From the NCBI GenBank assembly GCA_026745465.1, contig JACYXH010000429.1, positions 4,283,878 to 4,347,877 on the forward strand: a stretch of DNA of 64,000 nt, written 5' to 3'. Under the pieces are notes generated by a model. That model worked only from the letters and a program-made list of their open reading frames with translations. It ran no database searches and had not been told where the DNA came from. Shown in pieces: positions 11,426-24,500 of the stretch. This DNA is from Lota lota (lineage: Eukaryota; Chordata; Actinopteri; Gadiformes; Lotidae). How positions within the stretch are numbered: the stretch's first letter is position 1; every line of letters starts with the position of its first letter. A program made the position numbers and the translations under genes.

Positions 11426-11493
<68 letters not shown>
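11426..11493 (+). repeat. (GT)n microsatellite
   Basis: A GT array of nearly 70 bases without interruption. Confidence 0.97.
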
Positions 11494-11495
<2 letters not shown>

Positions 11496-12137
11496 TTTCA
11501 AACATATGCATGTCCTTATCTTACATCTTATTGACTTTGTTGAGCTCAAACAAGGTTGGATAATGAGTGTGTGTTTTGAAAACGCCTGGCACTTCTCAAA
11601 GACAGCACTGCATAAAGGCCTGTCTGGAATAATGCATATTTATGTGTGAATTAATAGAGGGAGTGGTGGAAAAAAAAGCTCAAAGATTTAAAATGGCTTC
11701 TTCTAATAAAGATTTCGAGGCAGCAGCAAAGGGTGTCTCTGTGTTCCCAAGACAGATTTACGATCACTGCGCGGCTATAAATTTCAAACCCGTCTTCATT
11801 TCAGTTATTTTCATCATAGGGATCATTGCTGGCTGTACTGTATCTGGTGAAAAATATGCTCATGAATACCCAAATTGACTGCTGCACTTTCTTTTTTTGA
11901 CTTTGCGTCCAAACAGATGTATTACTCTTTCCCTTTTCTTTTTTTTCTAACAAGTGACATCTCAGGAGATTTCATAACGCTGTGATCTTTATAATAAACC
12001 GTGTGTCGTGAATGATAATGGCATCTCTTTCTTTTTTTGCTAGCATCCAGGACTTCAACCTTAAAAGGAATAATATCCATCTGCTTCCATAAATAAACAG
12101 ATTCATGCTGTAGACAATCCAATGTTGCTGCACTTAC

Positions 12138-12281
12138 AGGCAATCCTGATATATGCTTTCTGGCTCTTCTGAGTTCCCGTGGTACTCCATGCCACACACT
12201 GGCACCAGTACTCATCCAGGCCGAACACCTTCTCCACCTGCTGCCTGGTGATGTCGATCTTCACCTGCATTATCGGAAGGG
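12138..12281 (-). CDS. unc5a: unc5a-like netrin receptor, exon 3 (second half of Ig domain 1)
   Basis: The acceptor is tttttccag, the donor is T|GTAAGTG (near-consensus), and both ends are phase 1 (144 nt). The minus-strand translation runs LPIMQVKIDITRQQVEKVF, then GLDEYWCQCVAWS and KSQKAYIRIAY. The RQQVE block, the WCQC pair of cysteines that closes the Ig1 disulfides, and the SQKAYIRIAYLRK border are diagnostic of UNC5 receptors. VEKVFGL and KSQKAY match UNC5A specifically, since UNC5B and UNC5C have VEELFG and KSRKAY or KSRRAY. The codon split across intron 2 gives Ala where mammals have Gly. A reading frame also runs past the donor on this strand, but the strong GTAAGT site and family alignment set the exon end. 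Confidence 0.94.
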
Positions 12282-12867
12282 CTGGAAAAAATTGATACGA
12301 AAAAGACCATTAACGTCAAACACAGACAGTAGTTCCCCATTGTGATACCGTTTGAAGTCTGCTTGAAATTAAAAGTGTACTTTTTTTTGTTGCGTGCAAT
12401 GGATACTTTAAAGTATGCTTTGGCCCGTGATAAAAAATAAAGACAGCAGGAAATAAGAACTGGTGTTCTGCACAGTGCAGAATATCAAGCAGGCAGACCC
12501 TAATCGAATCTAAACAGGGTGCTTGTTAACTTGGTAGAGTGACACACAGGGCCCCAAAAGCAGTTCGCTGTAATTTGGGGGGCGGCGAAACAGCAACAGT
12601 TTAAACCATGGTCTCAGGCACAGTCATTTGGCGAATAAAGAGAAAACACTAAACACACTTACAAACAAACAGGGGGACTCATCCAGATCCACTTTCCCCC
12701 CCACACTGTATATTAATTCCAAACCAAATGATACTCGTGCGATACAGCGCCGCGCGCGACTAAATAGCTTTTCCAAGATGAAAGTAAGGGTCTTTTAAAG
12801 AGGCCGTCCACAAAGAAAGATAAACCAGTTATCCCAGAACAAAGAAAGAGTAAAAACCCTTGTGCCT

Positions 12868-12897
12868 AAACCCAACACCCAGTTGGGTGTTGGGTTT
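12868..12897 (+). repeat. perfect 14-bp inverted repeat (hairpin)
   Basis: AAACCCAACACCCA and its exact reverse complement TGGGTGTTGGGTTT are separated by two bases (GT). A related gtgtttagggtgtt follows directly downstream. Confidence 0.92.
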
Positions 12898-13312
12898 ATG
12901 GTGTTTAGGGTGTTCTTCTATTGTTGTTTAAAAGTGCCCACACACAGCATAGCATCTAGGCGGCCTCTAAGGGCGTATATCATCTAGGTTGGCCCAGAGA
13001 TTTTAGCTTTATTACTGTGTATCACAACGCTGCGTATAGATGTTTCCATGCCAACGGCACACACATGGCTGTAAACTCACACTGTAAACGCAGCTGGCGA
13101 GCTGCAACCTTTCCACATCACGCACGGGGAGGACAAATCTTCATTGTAACTTTTAAGCATGACTCATGAGCTCCACTTCTTTATAATAGATTGTACAAGT
13201 AGGCTACTCTTTTTATTGAAACATAATCTGATAGCCCGTTTCTCAATAACAGAGATTGTACCAATTTCATACTTTCAATTTCCAATTCCAATTCCATACA
13301 CATATATATAAC

Positions 13313-13374
13313 AAATTATGTACACACGTTTATATATATATATATGTATATATATAAATGTGTGTACACAATTT
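13313..13374 (+). repeat. long AT-rich imperfect palindrome
   Basis: The arms aaattatgtacacacg... and ...gtgtgtacacaattt pair over about 26 bases with two mismatches around an alternating TA centre. Confidence 0.9.
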
Positions 13375-14485
13375 TTTTAAATGTTAAAGGAAAATATAAT
13401 AATATAATAAAAACTATATAAAGAAAATATATATTGATACTTCTTATGCACAGTATCCAAATCCCCTCAGTTATTGTCAGTTTGTTATCAGTTATTGTTA
13501 TTGTTAAGTAAACTTAATAGTGAAAATTTTAACTTTGCAGCAACACCAAAAAGTTCCTCCTTTCCAAGTGGGCGTTTATTTCTTCTGTTACTCCCTTAAA
13601 ACGTACTAAATCAGACAGGGAATGAGTATGTCAGATGATGTCAGAGGATCTAACACAAAGCAAAGATAAACATCCACACGTCTTCTTATGAACTTCACCT
13701 AAAGTGCTGTTCAATGTGGAAAATCTACTGACAATATATCTATTACGTGCCGAGATCCTTTTTTTTAAACCTCCCCGCCAACGCTTCGAGCCCTTCGATG
13801 AATATGCATCTTTTATCGACCGCATTTTCCTGAACTTGCCAGCACTTAAGTAAACAGACATACAAAGAAGGGCATATGCAACACAAAATCATTGAGGGAT
13901 TATAGATATCTTTTTTGTTATTATTTTCTCTTGAGGCTCAATGATGTGCCTCCTAAATAATGGCCTTCATTGAAAGGATGAGGCCATCCATTATTTATTT
14001 TCTTAATGTGTTTGGAGGGCTTTCCTTTCACTCAACTCTACAACACAATCATTTTATGTTCATCTTTTGGATCAAGTATGGCAAATATTGCTGAGGAAAT
14101 AAACGTAGACACCCTAAAAAGCCTCTCTTTGCTTATCCCCACACAGACAGATACGTGTTCCTATGATACTGATACAGAACTAAAACAACCCCTTCAACGT
14201 CTAGCGGGACGTTTGGCCCGACATGTCGAGCCGATGCCCGGTTTAAACACAACAACTTTCCGGCTTAAGTACGAGGGATACATACGTGAGAGGCATCTGC
14301 TATGTTTGAGAATCAAACCTGATCCCTTGCCTTAATATAATCCTCTGTGACTTCATACCCTGGCTTAGAGAACGGTGCTCTGAGCTAGCTCTCGTTAGCT
14401 GTGCTGCAGGGCCTACAGGAGACTGACGTTGACCTCTGTGCATGTGACACAGAGGACACACACACACTCACACCAGTAAGAGGTA

Positions 14486-14487
<2 letters not shown>

Positions 14488-14536
<49 letters not shown>
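14488..14536 (+). repeat. (CA)n microsatellite
   Basis: An uninterrupted CA array of about 49 bases. Confidence 0.97.
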
Positions 14537-14538
<2 letters not shown>

Positions 14539-16555
14539 GTCTTAAGGTCTCAGTGGGGAGTGGCTCTTCAACCGACATTCACTTAAAAGCATTTGTTGAC
14601 ACTCGCTGTACTCCATCTACACATCCGCCCATGCCTCTTCAAGCGGCTCCTGAACCCCCAAAACGGCAGTTAGGAAAAGGCTGAAGGTATATGTTGTGTT
14701 CTATAAATATGATGGATTCATTTAAGCCAAATATAAGTATTTTTGTGAGTCGTTTATTTGAGGCAAGGTGTATTTTATATCTATATGGGGCCCGATTCTA
14801 GCTGGCAGTGGTGATATGGGTTGTCCCGCGGGAAAAGAGAGTTTGTCAAAGCTGCCAAAGACAGGTGCCAGGTTTTGACAGTTTTTTTTTTCTTCTCCCA
14901 TGACAGTTTTCCGAGCACAATGAGTTAGTCGGAATCAGTGACGGTGGTGACATCAGAACTGCGACCCAGCAAAATGTAACCAATCGTCTTCAACCTGAAA
15001 ACGGAACCCACTAATCCCCATCCAGTGGCTCATTAGCATATTATTCAAACATCTCTCTGTCACTTTTATAGATCATGGTGGGGGAGGATTCATCCCTCCC
15101 AATACACTTTCATAACAAAACATTTTTTGGAGGTTGAAGAATTTTCACCGATGGCTTTCGTAGACAACAGCTAATCCAATAACACAAACATGAACCAATA
15201 AAAGTACATTTAATGGTTCTCAGTGACTAGCTCTGGAGCAGAAGCAGCCACGAGCCTCACTCTGAGCAGTGTGCTGTGTGCCACCCTTTTCTCTCCAACG
15301 GTACGTTATACATAGGTGAAGTAAAAACACAAATCGAAAAAGAAAAAAGAAAACAGAAAAGGACAGCCAAAATTGGATTTAAAAAGAAAAAATGAAACAT
15401 ATTTATTAATGTATTTATTTATAGTTTGCAAATGTTAACTGTAGGGGGAGAAGCCGTGGCCGATTAGCATTCATATAAATGTAAATAATGCAGTGAGTTT
15501 GTTTTGGGAATGCTAAACCAGACATTTTGTTACAGCAGGAAAAGGATTTCCAGGAATAGCGGGAGGTTTTGGGGGGAATGACGATCCACAGAGAGATGCA
15601 AAGCATGAACAACAGGAACCAGAGGTGAGAAATACCAAGACATCCAATTTGAAGCCTGGGTAATTGCATTCAGCTTGCTTATCTCTTCCTGTCTCCATAA
15701 TTACCTGTTTTCTTTGTCTGCAACACAAAACTATAAAACTGCTTTGAGTGACTCACTCCACTGTCCAATTTCACTCCAATTAATAAGTGAGACAAAACAA
15801 TCTCATCACGGTCTCCTTCATGGAGAAAATAGAAAGAGCCAGCGGCTAGCCCAGGGTACAAACGTGCTATATTTTCTGTTTTTATCCTAAGGGTTAGGAG
15901 TTTTGGGGTCGTTTTAGGGCATATAACATTCTAGCTTTGTTTGGGCACTATGACCTCTGTTCTTACAACCGGTACATATTGACTCAAATAAAAACCAACC
16001 TCTTACTTCCTCTGACCCATATGACCGTCAAACCAAAATGGCTGCTCTAAAGGAAAATAAAAAAACAGGCTGATATTGTATGACGGATTGCATTCAGACG
16101 CAAATGTACTCACCCATTAAAGCTAAACAGTGAGCCTGCAGTTACTACAGGGTGTTATATAATAATTAAACCATGACATGAATCTCCCTGCAGTTAGTTT
16201 GATATACAGTCCGTTTAAGAATCATTGCCCGTCCCCAGGCGCTATGAATCCCAGTGAAAATTTTAAACATGTGATTAAATTACTGACACCACTATAAATT
16301 CTGAGCTTAGTTGTGAGCCCTGTGATTTTAAATGGAGTGTAATAGCAGAAGGGCGGAGCGTCCAAGTCCCCGGAGGACTATGATGCAGCAGAAGTAAATA
16401 GTAATCAAAGCCTAAATGCGTACGAATATGAATCAAAGTCAGGAAATGTGTATGTTCACACACCAACATGCATCCTCATATGCTTACATATGCAAGCCCT
16501 CTTCCTCCACATGCAGACACGTGCATGTCTGCATGCAACGACAGACGCATCGATA

Positions 16556-16575
16556 TACACACACACACATGCACG

Positions 16576-16609
<34 letters not shown>
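16556..16609 (+). repeat. (CA)n microsatellite, imperfect then perfect
   Basis: CA repeats with gcacgc interruptions lead into about 30 bases of pure CA. Confidence 0.95.
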
Positions 16610-16613
<4 letters not shown>

Positions 16614-16844
16614 AGCATATAAATAGCTCTCCCAGCGGTAAGAAGGGTGAAGACATCGTGAGTGAGTTGAGATCCTCAGCATGGAGGCGTCTCGCGTCAA
16701 TCACTAGTGTGTGGGCGAGTGAGCGGGACGGCAGACAGCCCACAGGAAACAACAGGTGCCCACGCGGACGATGCCTCGGAGAGGAGGTCCACAGGGTCGC
16801 AGGCGTAGTAAACACACAAATGTGTTGCAGTGCATTCACTAGCA

Positions 16845-16953
<109 letters not shown>

Positions 16954-17276
16954 CAAGTCAGGAAAGAAAAGTGGGAAACAGGAAAGATGAGGAGGGATGG
17001 AGAAAGAGGAAAGATGGATAGAGGAAAGTGGAGGGAGATGATTGAATAGTGGAAAGAAGGCGCAGTGCCCTTGTGGCGAAAAGGTCCCTTTGTTGTCAAA
17101 GTGTACAGGAAGTTGAATAAAGTTGTGTGTTTACCGCTGTTCTTTCTTTACTTGAAAAGGAGGTCGTCAATCACAGATGGGATTTCAATCTCTTATTTGT
17201 GTACCATTCACTGGGTTTTGGTTGTGTTTGACTGTGGGTACAACTCAGGGTGCATGTGTATGTGTATATCTGTATG

Positions 17277-17449
17277 CGTGTGTGTGTGTGTGTCTTAATT
17301 CATGCGTGTTTGTGTGTGCTCTTGTGTGTTTGTGTGTGTAGGTGTGTGTGTGTGTGTGCATGTGTGTGCATGTGTGTGTGTGTCTTTCTTTGATTGTATG
17401 TTTGTGTGTGTGTGTCTTTGTTCATGCGTGTGTTTGTGTGTCTTTCTTC

Positions 17450-17490
<41 letters not shown>
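17277..17490 (+). repeat. GT-rich imperfect repeat block
   Basis: GT arrays are broken by ttcatgcg, cttgtg and tctttctt words and end in a pure GT run at about 17450-17488. Confidence 0.93.
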
Positions 17491-17492
<2 letters not shown>

Positions 17493-17559
17493 TGACAGAT
17501 GAATCTCCTCAAGTGCCAATGGGCTGAACGGCGCTGAGGGCAAACATCATCGGACTCAA

Positions 17560-17790
17560 TCCCGCGTGATTGGGCCGGTCGGAGCGCGGGACTCCATTCC
17601 TCTCCCTGGCACTCTTGTTTTCGCAGGCGGTGACCTCAATTCCGCCGGGGTCATTTGCTTATCAAAAGGCGGGGACTGTAACGTGCAGCCCCTTTTTGGA
17701 GTGTGTGTTCATTGTGGCCGAGGGGAAAATTCAATTAGGGCTGCATCCCTGGCGCGCACGTGGCCGGGGATTCATCAGCGAATACACTGG
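17560..17790. promoter_or_regulatory. possible conserved GC-rich regulatory block in intron 2
   Basis: Repeat-free and relatively CpG-rich, with homeodomain-type cores (gtgattggg, caattaggg, ggattag) and gcttatca, a GATA-like word. It sits between a GT-rich block and a poly-C run and looks unlike neutral intron. No comparative data are available. Confidence 0.2.
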
Positions 17791-17918
17791 GATTAGGGTG
17801 GGGGCGTCACAGGCCAATAGAAGAGGAGGTTTTCACACACGTCTGTAGCAAAGACATCACAGACACACAGAAGATGGGATCTGAGAAGCCACTGTCCTGG
17901 CAGGCTGTGTGCCCCCAA

Positions 17919-17936
17919 CCCCCCCCCCCCCCCCCC
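17919..17936 (+). repeat. poly-C run
   Basis: Eighteen consecutive C. Confidence 0.9.
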
Positions 17937-18408
17937 ATCCCCTATTGTACCTGATGACATTAGTGTTATCATCGGCAGCCACTGCAAACTGGTCATTTCT
18001 TTTCACTGGAGGTGGGAAGGGACAACAAAGGATTTTCCTGCTAAGCCTCTTTCCTCACATCCCAGTTCTGAAAAACAACTGATCGAGCCTCAGAGCGAAC
18101 GTTATTAAAGAGAAGAAATAAAGAAAAGAAGCTAAAGATACAAAAAATAACAAAATACTAATAAAGTCCGAACCAACGGCCGTCTGTTCGGACGATAGGG
18201 GGTGAGAACTTCGGGGGGGGGGGGAGAGGGGGAGAGTTTGGGGGGGTTAGGGGCAAAGAGCAAATCCCTGCAGCTCATCAAGGCCCGTGACCGCATCAAA
18301 GCTTGCCCTCTCGCAAACTTTTAATTACCATGTAGGTTGGGTGCTGCTCGTTGATGGGTGGGCCCCGCCACACATCACAAGCAGACGTGCACATTGATAC
18401 TGTGTGAA

Positions 18409-18433
18409 GGGGGGGGGGGGGGGGGGGGGGGGG
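18409..18433 (+). repeat. poly-G run
   Basis: Twenty-five consecutive G. Confidence 0.92.
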
Positions 18434-18499
18434 CATGTGTATGATGTCCCTGACCAGGGACAATGTGGCCTTCTGAGTGAAGCATGGGTCCATTAACAG

Positions 18500-18830
18500 A
18501 AAGAGAGAGAGATAGATAGAGAGGGAGAGAAAGAGAGGGAGGGAGGGAGGGAAGGAAGGAAGGAAGGAGGGAGGGAGGGAGGGAGGGAGGGAGGGAGGGA
18601 GGGAGGGAGGGAGGGAGGGAGGGAGGGAGGGAGAAGGGGCAGAAAGGGAAGGGGCGGAGGGACAGACAGAAAGAGTAAAAGAGAGCAAGAGAGGATGAGC
18701 GAGAGCCACAGAGAAACAAGAGAGAGACTCATTGTCAGAGAGAGAGCAAGAGAAAGATTGAGAGAGAGGGAGGGAAAGAGACAGAAAGAGCGACAGAGAC
18801 ATAGCGAGACCATGAGAGTGAAGAGGACAG
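18500..18830 (+). repeat. purine-rich block with (GGGA)n core
   Basis: A nearly pure (ggga)n array at about 18535-18632 is flanked by gaga-rich sequence. It produces Pro/Ser/Leu-rich frames on the minus strand that are not genes. Confidence 0.95.
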
Positions 18831-21483
18831 AAAGAACATCTGAGAAGATAATTTAAAGAGGGAAATGGATGATGAAGAGCTGCTAGATAGAGGGGCCATG
18901 GATAGCAAACAAAAAAGCGGAGCCCAGAAAGAGATCGAGGCGCGGCCCCGCTACCAGGCTGCGACTGAGTCACTAGGACAGTGTTCTGGGTCAAGGCCCT
19001 GCCGGCGGTTATGACCGGCTTCTGAAGTGTCTCCCTTTGATTGAGCTGTCCATTCTGCACAATGAATGCGAGAGGGCCAGGGCTCCTGCCGAACGGTGTG
19101 AACGCCATTACAGATTATTCATGGCTGACAAACAGGAGCTCAGGGAGCGCACCAATCAATCTGCCCCCTTTCAGTCCAATGCCACTCCAAGGAGCCGTCC
19201 AAGGGCGCCATTGGTTCTTCACTTTATTTTAAACAAGAAACGCGAACGGTGAGGAAAAGAGAGATTCCAATTTTTCCTCATGGACCAATGAAAGTGCATT
19301 ATGTGTTTTACAGTTTCCCCTTAATTTCATATTGCTGTGGGTGTTTGTTTGTTCCCATAGCAGCGTTTCCAACAGTCCTTGAGCAGGGCTCGGTTGGGGC
19401 TGTGGTGAGTTCAAACTCATCCACCACCCGGTCATCACTTATTAAAAAGCGGATTGCGTCATCTTTTATAGCGCCCAATGTCACGGGGGGCGGGAAGGTT
19501 CGGGGGGCGGGAGGGGTCGGGGTCAAGGGATTAATCGAACAAAGCAGTGAGCCACACGCTACGCCAATACGCTACGACAGTACGCTGCCAAATATGACGA
19601 GGGGGGCTCCGGGCAGATAGAATATCGTTGTCTTTTACGATTCTTGTTGTCGTAAATAATTACACTTTACACGTTTTGGCATCCCGTCTCCAGGTTGAGA
19701 TCTTTATACGGGGAACGAAGCTGGTATGTTTAGTCACTGTCTCACTGCATGCCAACTCGCGCACCGGATCTCTCACAAGGATGCAACGCATACAAAAATA
19801 ATACTCACATTGTATATTCCGTCGTGCAGGTGTTCGCACATGGCGAGACGTGATAATGAATTTATTTACAGAAATCTCCGCTATACAGCGCAGCGCAGAC
19901 ACCAGAGGAAAGCGGCAAGCAACGAAATGAGTTTTGCATTTATTTAGAATACAGAGAGCTGGTCACTCACCACTCACTAATTATCGGACGGGTATTGATC
20001 GCGTTAAATGAAGATTAATGCAAAGCACCGGCTTTTCCATTCGCGTTGCCGCATAATTAGTTTGCCTAACCTTTCAACGTGTACACACAGCGCGTTTTTT
20101 CCTGTTCTTTCTTCAACGTTGTGATTCATCACATTGCCCTCATTGTAATTACTCTCCAGACATCCTAACCCCCCCCCCACCCCCACCCCTTCTCCCCCAA
20201 ACACGAAGGCATGTGCGGAATGTTCCAGGATTACCGCGGCGTTCCCCCGTCTTGCCCGGGCGCCTATACTTTCTTTATCTCCCGCGCACACCTTGTCCGA
20301 CACTCAAACGAGGTGAGGTGATGGCCTGGGGCGTGCGGCGCTCGCCTCCATTACGCTCCTGCCGCGCGGATCTGATACAGCGTTAGCGCCAAAAAGACGC
20401 GATTGTTTCGCTAGCAAGCAAGGGTGTCCCTCAACCCCCCACTGTGTGACATGGCCTTGGGCGTCAAAGTAAATAAGGCAAGACCGAATCAGGTGAGACA
20501 GCTTTGCTGCCATATTGTCAGCGCCTGTTCCCTGCCATACAAATTGCATTGGGGCCTTTTTTTTCTTCTTAGTCCCCAATCCCTTTTTTTGCAAGCTCCC
20601 GTTGCCATTTTGGGCCAGTGGCCAGCTGCGTTGACTGGATTTGGAGAAGAGTATTCATTTATTTATGGTAATCCAATGAAGGTGTGTGTGGGCGAATGTG
20701 AATATCCAGTGCAACAACAACAGTGTTAGGTAAACTGCTGGAGGGATCACGGAGGCTGTGAAATCTTTCTAAAGCCTTCAACAGTTTTGTTGCTGCTCTT
20801 TTGGGGCTTTGCAATCGACATTTCTGATCTGACGTGTATTTTTATGATCTGTATGAAATGAATAATGGAGTAAAGTCCAATTTTACATAGTGTTAACAAA
20901 AACTTTGAAAAGTCTTAAGAGTAAGTAGCAATAATAAGTATTATTCTCTCATACATTTGCTTAACACAAATTAATCTAATAAATAATTACTGTATCAAGG
21001 ATTCCATCCTTTAATGTTTTTGATGGAGAGAATAAATCCTTTGAAGAAACGCAGGCCTTGTTTCGGCGTCAAAGATCAATACAGAACAAATCAAAACACA
21101 ATCAAACAACAATCCAATGTACAAGTGAAAAAAAGCATTCCTCAATACCACAAGTAAAAAAATATTCTCCTTCAGTAGTTACATGTTTACTTTCTTAAGA
21201 TCTCTACCTGCCTTTCACAAGGCTGAAGAAAATTGAGCAAGGAAATATACAGACAAATAACCCCCCAACAATTTTCACTCATGTCTCAATGAGAATAGCA
21301 TAGCATTACTTTGGCCTTGTGGTTTAGAATGGGCTGTGGTGGAAATAGTTTCCTATCTCTGTGGAAACTGTAATATTCCACTCCCTCACCTCTCCTAGTC
21401 TCAAAGTAGCCTACCAAGAAGATGATAACAAGCACACTGTCCTTTGATCAAAATCTCTTGGCATGTCTTAAGTGTTTTTGTCT

Positions 21484-21485
<2 letters not shown>

Positions 21486-21543
<58 letters not shown>

Positions 21544-21571
21544 ATGTGATGTGTGTGTGTGTGTGTGTGTT
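21486..21571 (+). repeat. (GT)n microsatellite
   Basis: A 57-base GT array, a short catgtgat break and a second 22-base array. Confidence 0.96.
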
Positions 21572-24500
21572 TGCTTGTGTACTTGATTAATGCAGTGTTA
21601 TGGATTGACAATTAAATTATGCTGAACTATAAAATATGCTTACAAGAGGCTATACTAATATTTCTGCATTGTATTATACAATCCACAACCCACTTTTGTT
21701 TTGCACCACAATAACTCTGCCACCCACTTATTTTGAAAATACTTGTTTTCTATGCAGCATTTTACAAGACTTAATAGACATTATTTATCTGCTGGTTGGA
21801 AAACAAAAAAAACCACTACTGTTACATTAGACCTGACCATGAACAATATCTAGTTAATGATTTACGAGCACGCAGAAGGATTTTTTTAGTATATAAAATG
21901 CCTAAAATGAATATATCTTCGGGGCCCGGAGACACAAAGCATTACTGTCAGCAACTCCTGTCAGTAGTTCCTCTGCCAATCAAAGACATCTCCCAGGACT
22001 ACTTAGCTGTCAGACCGCTCACCAGACCTCCAGCTTCCACTATTTTTAAACGAATTTGAGCGGAGCAGGTGTTGATTGACAACAAAACACACTCTCTCCC
22101 CCCCCTCTCTCTTGCCTCCTCTCGCATGACATTCGCTGCCATCATTTTGGAGGCATAGAGAGAGGTGAGTTATAAGGTGAACTCGTAGATTATGTTTTAT
22201 TTCTTTGCCATCAGAAGCAGGAGGGTAGGAAAGGGTAACAGTTTGTGGGCTCTTATTTTCTTTCTCCATTTTGGATCTTGTCAGTGTTCAAAGGGAGGAT
22301 AAAATCAGGCTGGGAAATGTAGTTCTTCACCCTCTCTGCTGGTTTTGCGAAAATGCTATTGTGAAGACATAGATGAGAAGGCGGGGGGTGGGGTTTACGT
22401 GATTGCAGGCTACATAACAAAGGGCTAGTCTTTTGTTTGGCATATACTATGTTATTACTTTTGTTATAATAAATTACATATTTTCTTTATGTCAACATTA
22501 TTAGCATTATTAAATTGTCATGAATACTTAAACGTTTCTTCTGCTTCGGGGAGCAACAGTAGGATTTTAATTCAAAAAGTTATCTTGGTAATAGGCCAAC
22601 AGACAAGGGAGTGTTTCACACACTTATTCATCCACTCACTCACTCACTTGCTCGTTATCGAATACAGTGGCTATCCCTCCTGAAATTAATCCTGAGAAGC
22701 CCAATATGTAGACAAGCCTGCAACACCATGGCACACAGAGATTCTGATATACTAAAAGTACATCCCCAAAAATTATATAGAGTTGAAATACAAATATACT
22801 TTAATTTAATTATGCTGGGGCTAAAAATACGATGCCAACGTTGAGTCTTACTTTATGATGAGTGGGCAGCATCACTTTTCTGTTAGTCATAGAAAATGCA
22901 TGTCTGTGGAATTGATGAGTTGTAAGGGACATTACAATTAAATAGTTAGCTCAAAATAAATTAAAAAAAAGAATCCTAGAATATAGATTCTAGTATCAAT
23001 CTTTCAATTGCGATGTTTATCATTTTGAATTAACCATTACTGTTATGCTGTCGGCCATGGGCCATGTCCCGATATTACCATATTTCCATACAGCTCTGCA
23101 TATGCATGCATTCATTATAACTGTCCATTAAATGCTTTATTTCTTACAGCTGTAAATCAAAATATTGTACAACTCTCTTTCTTCTCTGCTCTACTCTTCA
23201 ACCTTTACCTTCATTTTTGGCAATCAATCTTGTGTTTCCTTGAGGGCTTTCGGAGAAAGGGTCAAAAAAATAAATCTATCTGCACAGGCAGCTGAAGTGT
23301 CATCTACGGTCCACAGCAGTCAATAAGGTCAAACTGTTCAGATACATTCCCAGTGAGTCCTTCAAAAGTCATCGTTGTCTTTTAAATAAATATGAATTAA
23401 ATTGGCACTTGAGGATCTACATGATGAATATAGCCCGACAATATCGTTCAGCAACTGGAACACAATCCTCAAAGAGTCTTCAACTGACCTGTGACGACTA
23501 GGGAGCAAACTCCATTTTCTACATCCACAACAAAACATAATATCTATCAATCTAATTTATTTGAAGATATTTCTGAAAAAGAACAGACCTTGTTTCCGCC
23601 AATTGGGAGAAACCAACCAAAACGTTCACACTTTTGTGTGCATTTCAACCCTCTGCTGGGAGCAGGCTTGTAGAAAATGACCAATTTGTAATGACTTCAG
23701 AGAACCCAGTGAGAAGGCTGACGGCGAATATGTTTTGGTAGGAGGACAAAAGGCAGCACGCGTGGGAGACTGGAACTCCAACGTTGTTGTTTGACAAACG
23801 GCAATTACCACTTTATTCTCTTTTTGTTCCCCTAATTGCAGTTCATTTTAATAATTGTATTACTCCTGCGAGTCAGGACCGGTGTTCGAAAAGGAATCTA
23901 CCGGAGGGAATCTAGTTTGGCTCCTCTCATTTCCAAGAGGAGCTTGTTTCTGTGTGCCTTTGTGTGAATAAGAACACGAATACGAATACCGCTTGTGATG
24001 TTTGGATTTCTGACAGATTCTCTTTCTCGACTCCCATTGACGCACACCCGGCATTCACAAGGACAGACTTCAATTAAATCCTCTTTTACTCTGTTCTCAC
24101 TTTTAATGTCGCTCACCCCATTGTGGTCTGTTTCAAAATAAGCTGTGCACGCACACGCACACATGCACACAGGCAATTGATTTCTCTGACCAAACCAGGA
24201 ACTCTAATGGAACACTTTGGCAGATGTGCCACCGAAACAATTCACCTTGCCATCTGTTTTCGGGTTGCCTCGTCGCCAAATCCTTCCCCTCACGTCCAGC
24301 AGTCATGGACAGGATGAAATACAAGTCCCATCATAGAAAAGCGGCTAATAATGCATTATCAATTAGTCCCTCACCCTCCTACTAGTGATACATATAAATT
24401 AATAGATTTAGCTTCCTAAAGTCCTAAATATCAAATTTTCATGTAAATTCCAAGTGCAGAATGGGAACGGGACTTTTTGGCGATAAACCCCGCAGGAGTC

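Larger units (their letters stand above)
10201..12137 (-). other. unc5a: unc5a intron 3
   Basis: This 1937-base phase 1 intron lies between Ig domain 1 and Ig domain 2. It holds a CA-rich degenerate repeat (10560-10780) and a long (GT)n array (11426-11493). The rest is AT-rich unique sequence with nothing recognisable. Confidence 0.88.

Noticed and set aside
12120-12215. Minus-strand frame reading through the exon 3 donor
   Set aside because: The strong GTAAGT donor and family alignment end the coding part at 12138; the continuing frame is intron.
18296-19108. 270-codon open frame on the minus strand, the longest in the window
   Set aside because: It is read through poly-G, (GGGA)n and GA-rich blocks, giving long Pro, Pro-Ser and Ser-Leu repeats. 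It has no domain and no exon structure.
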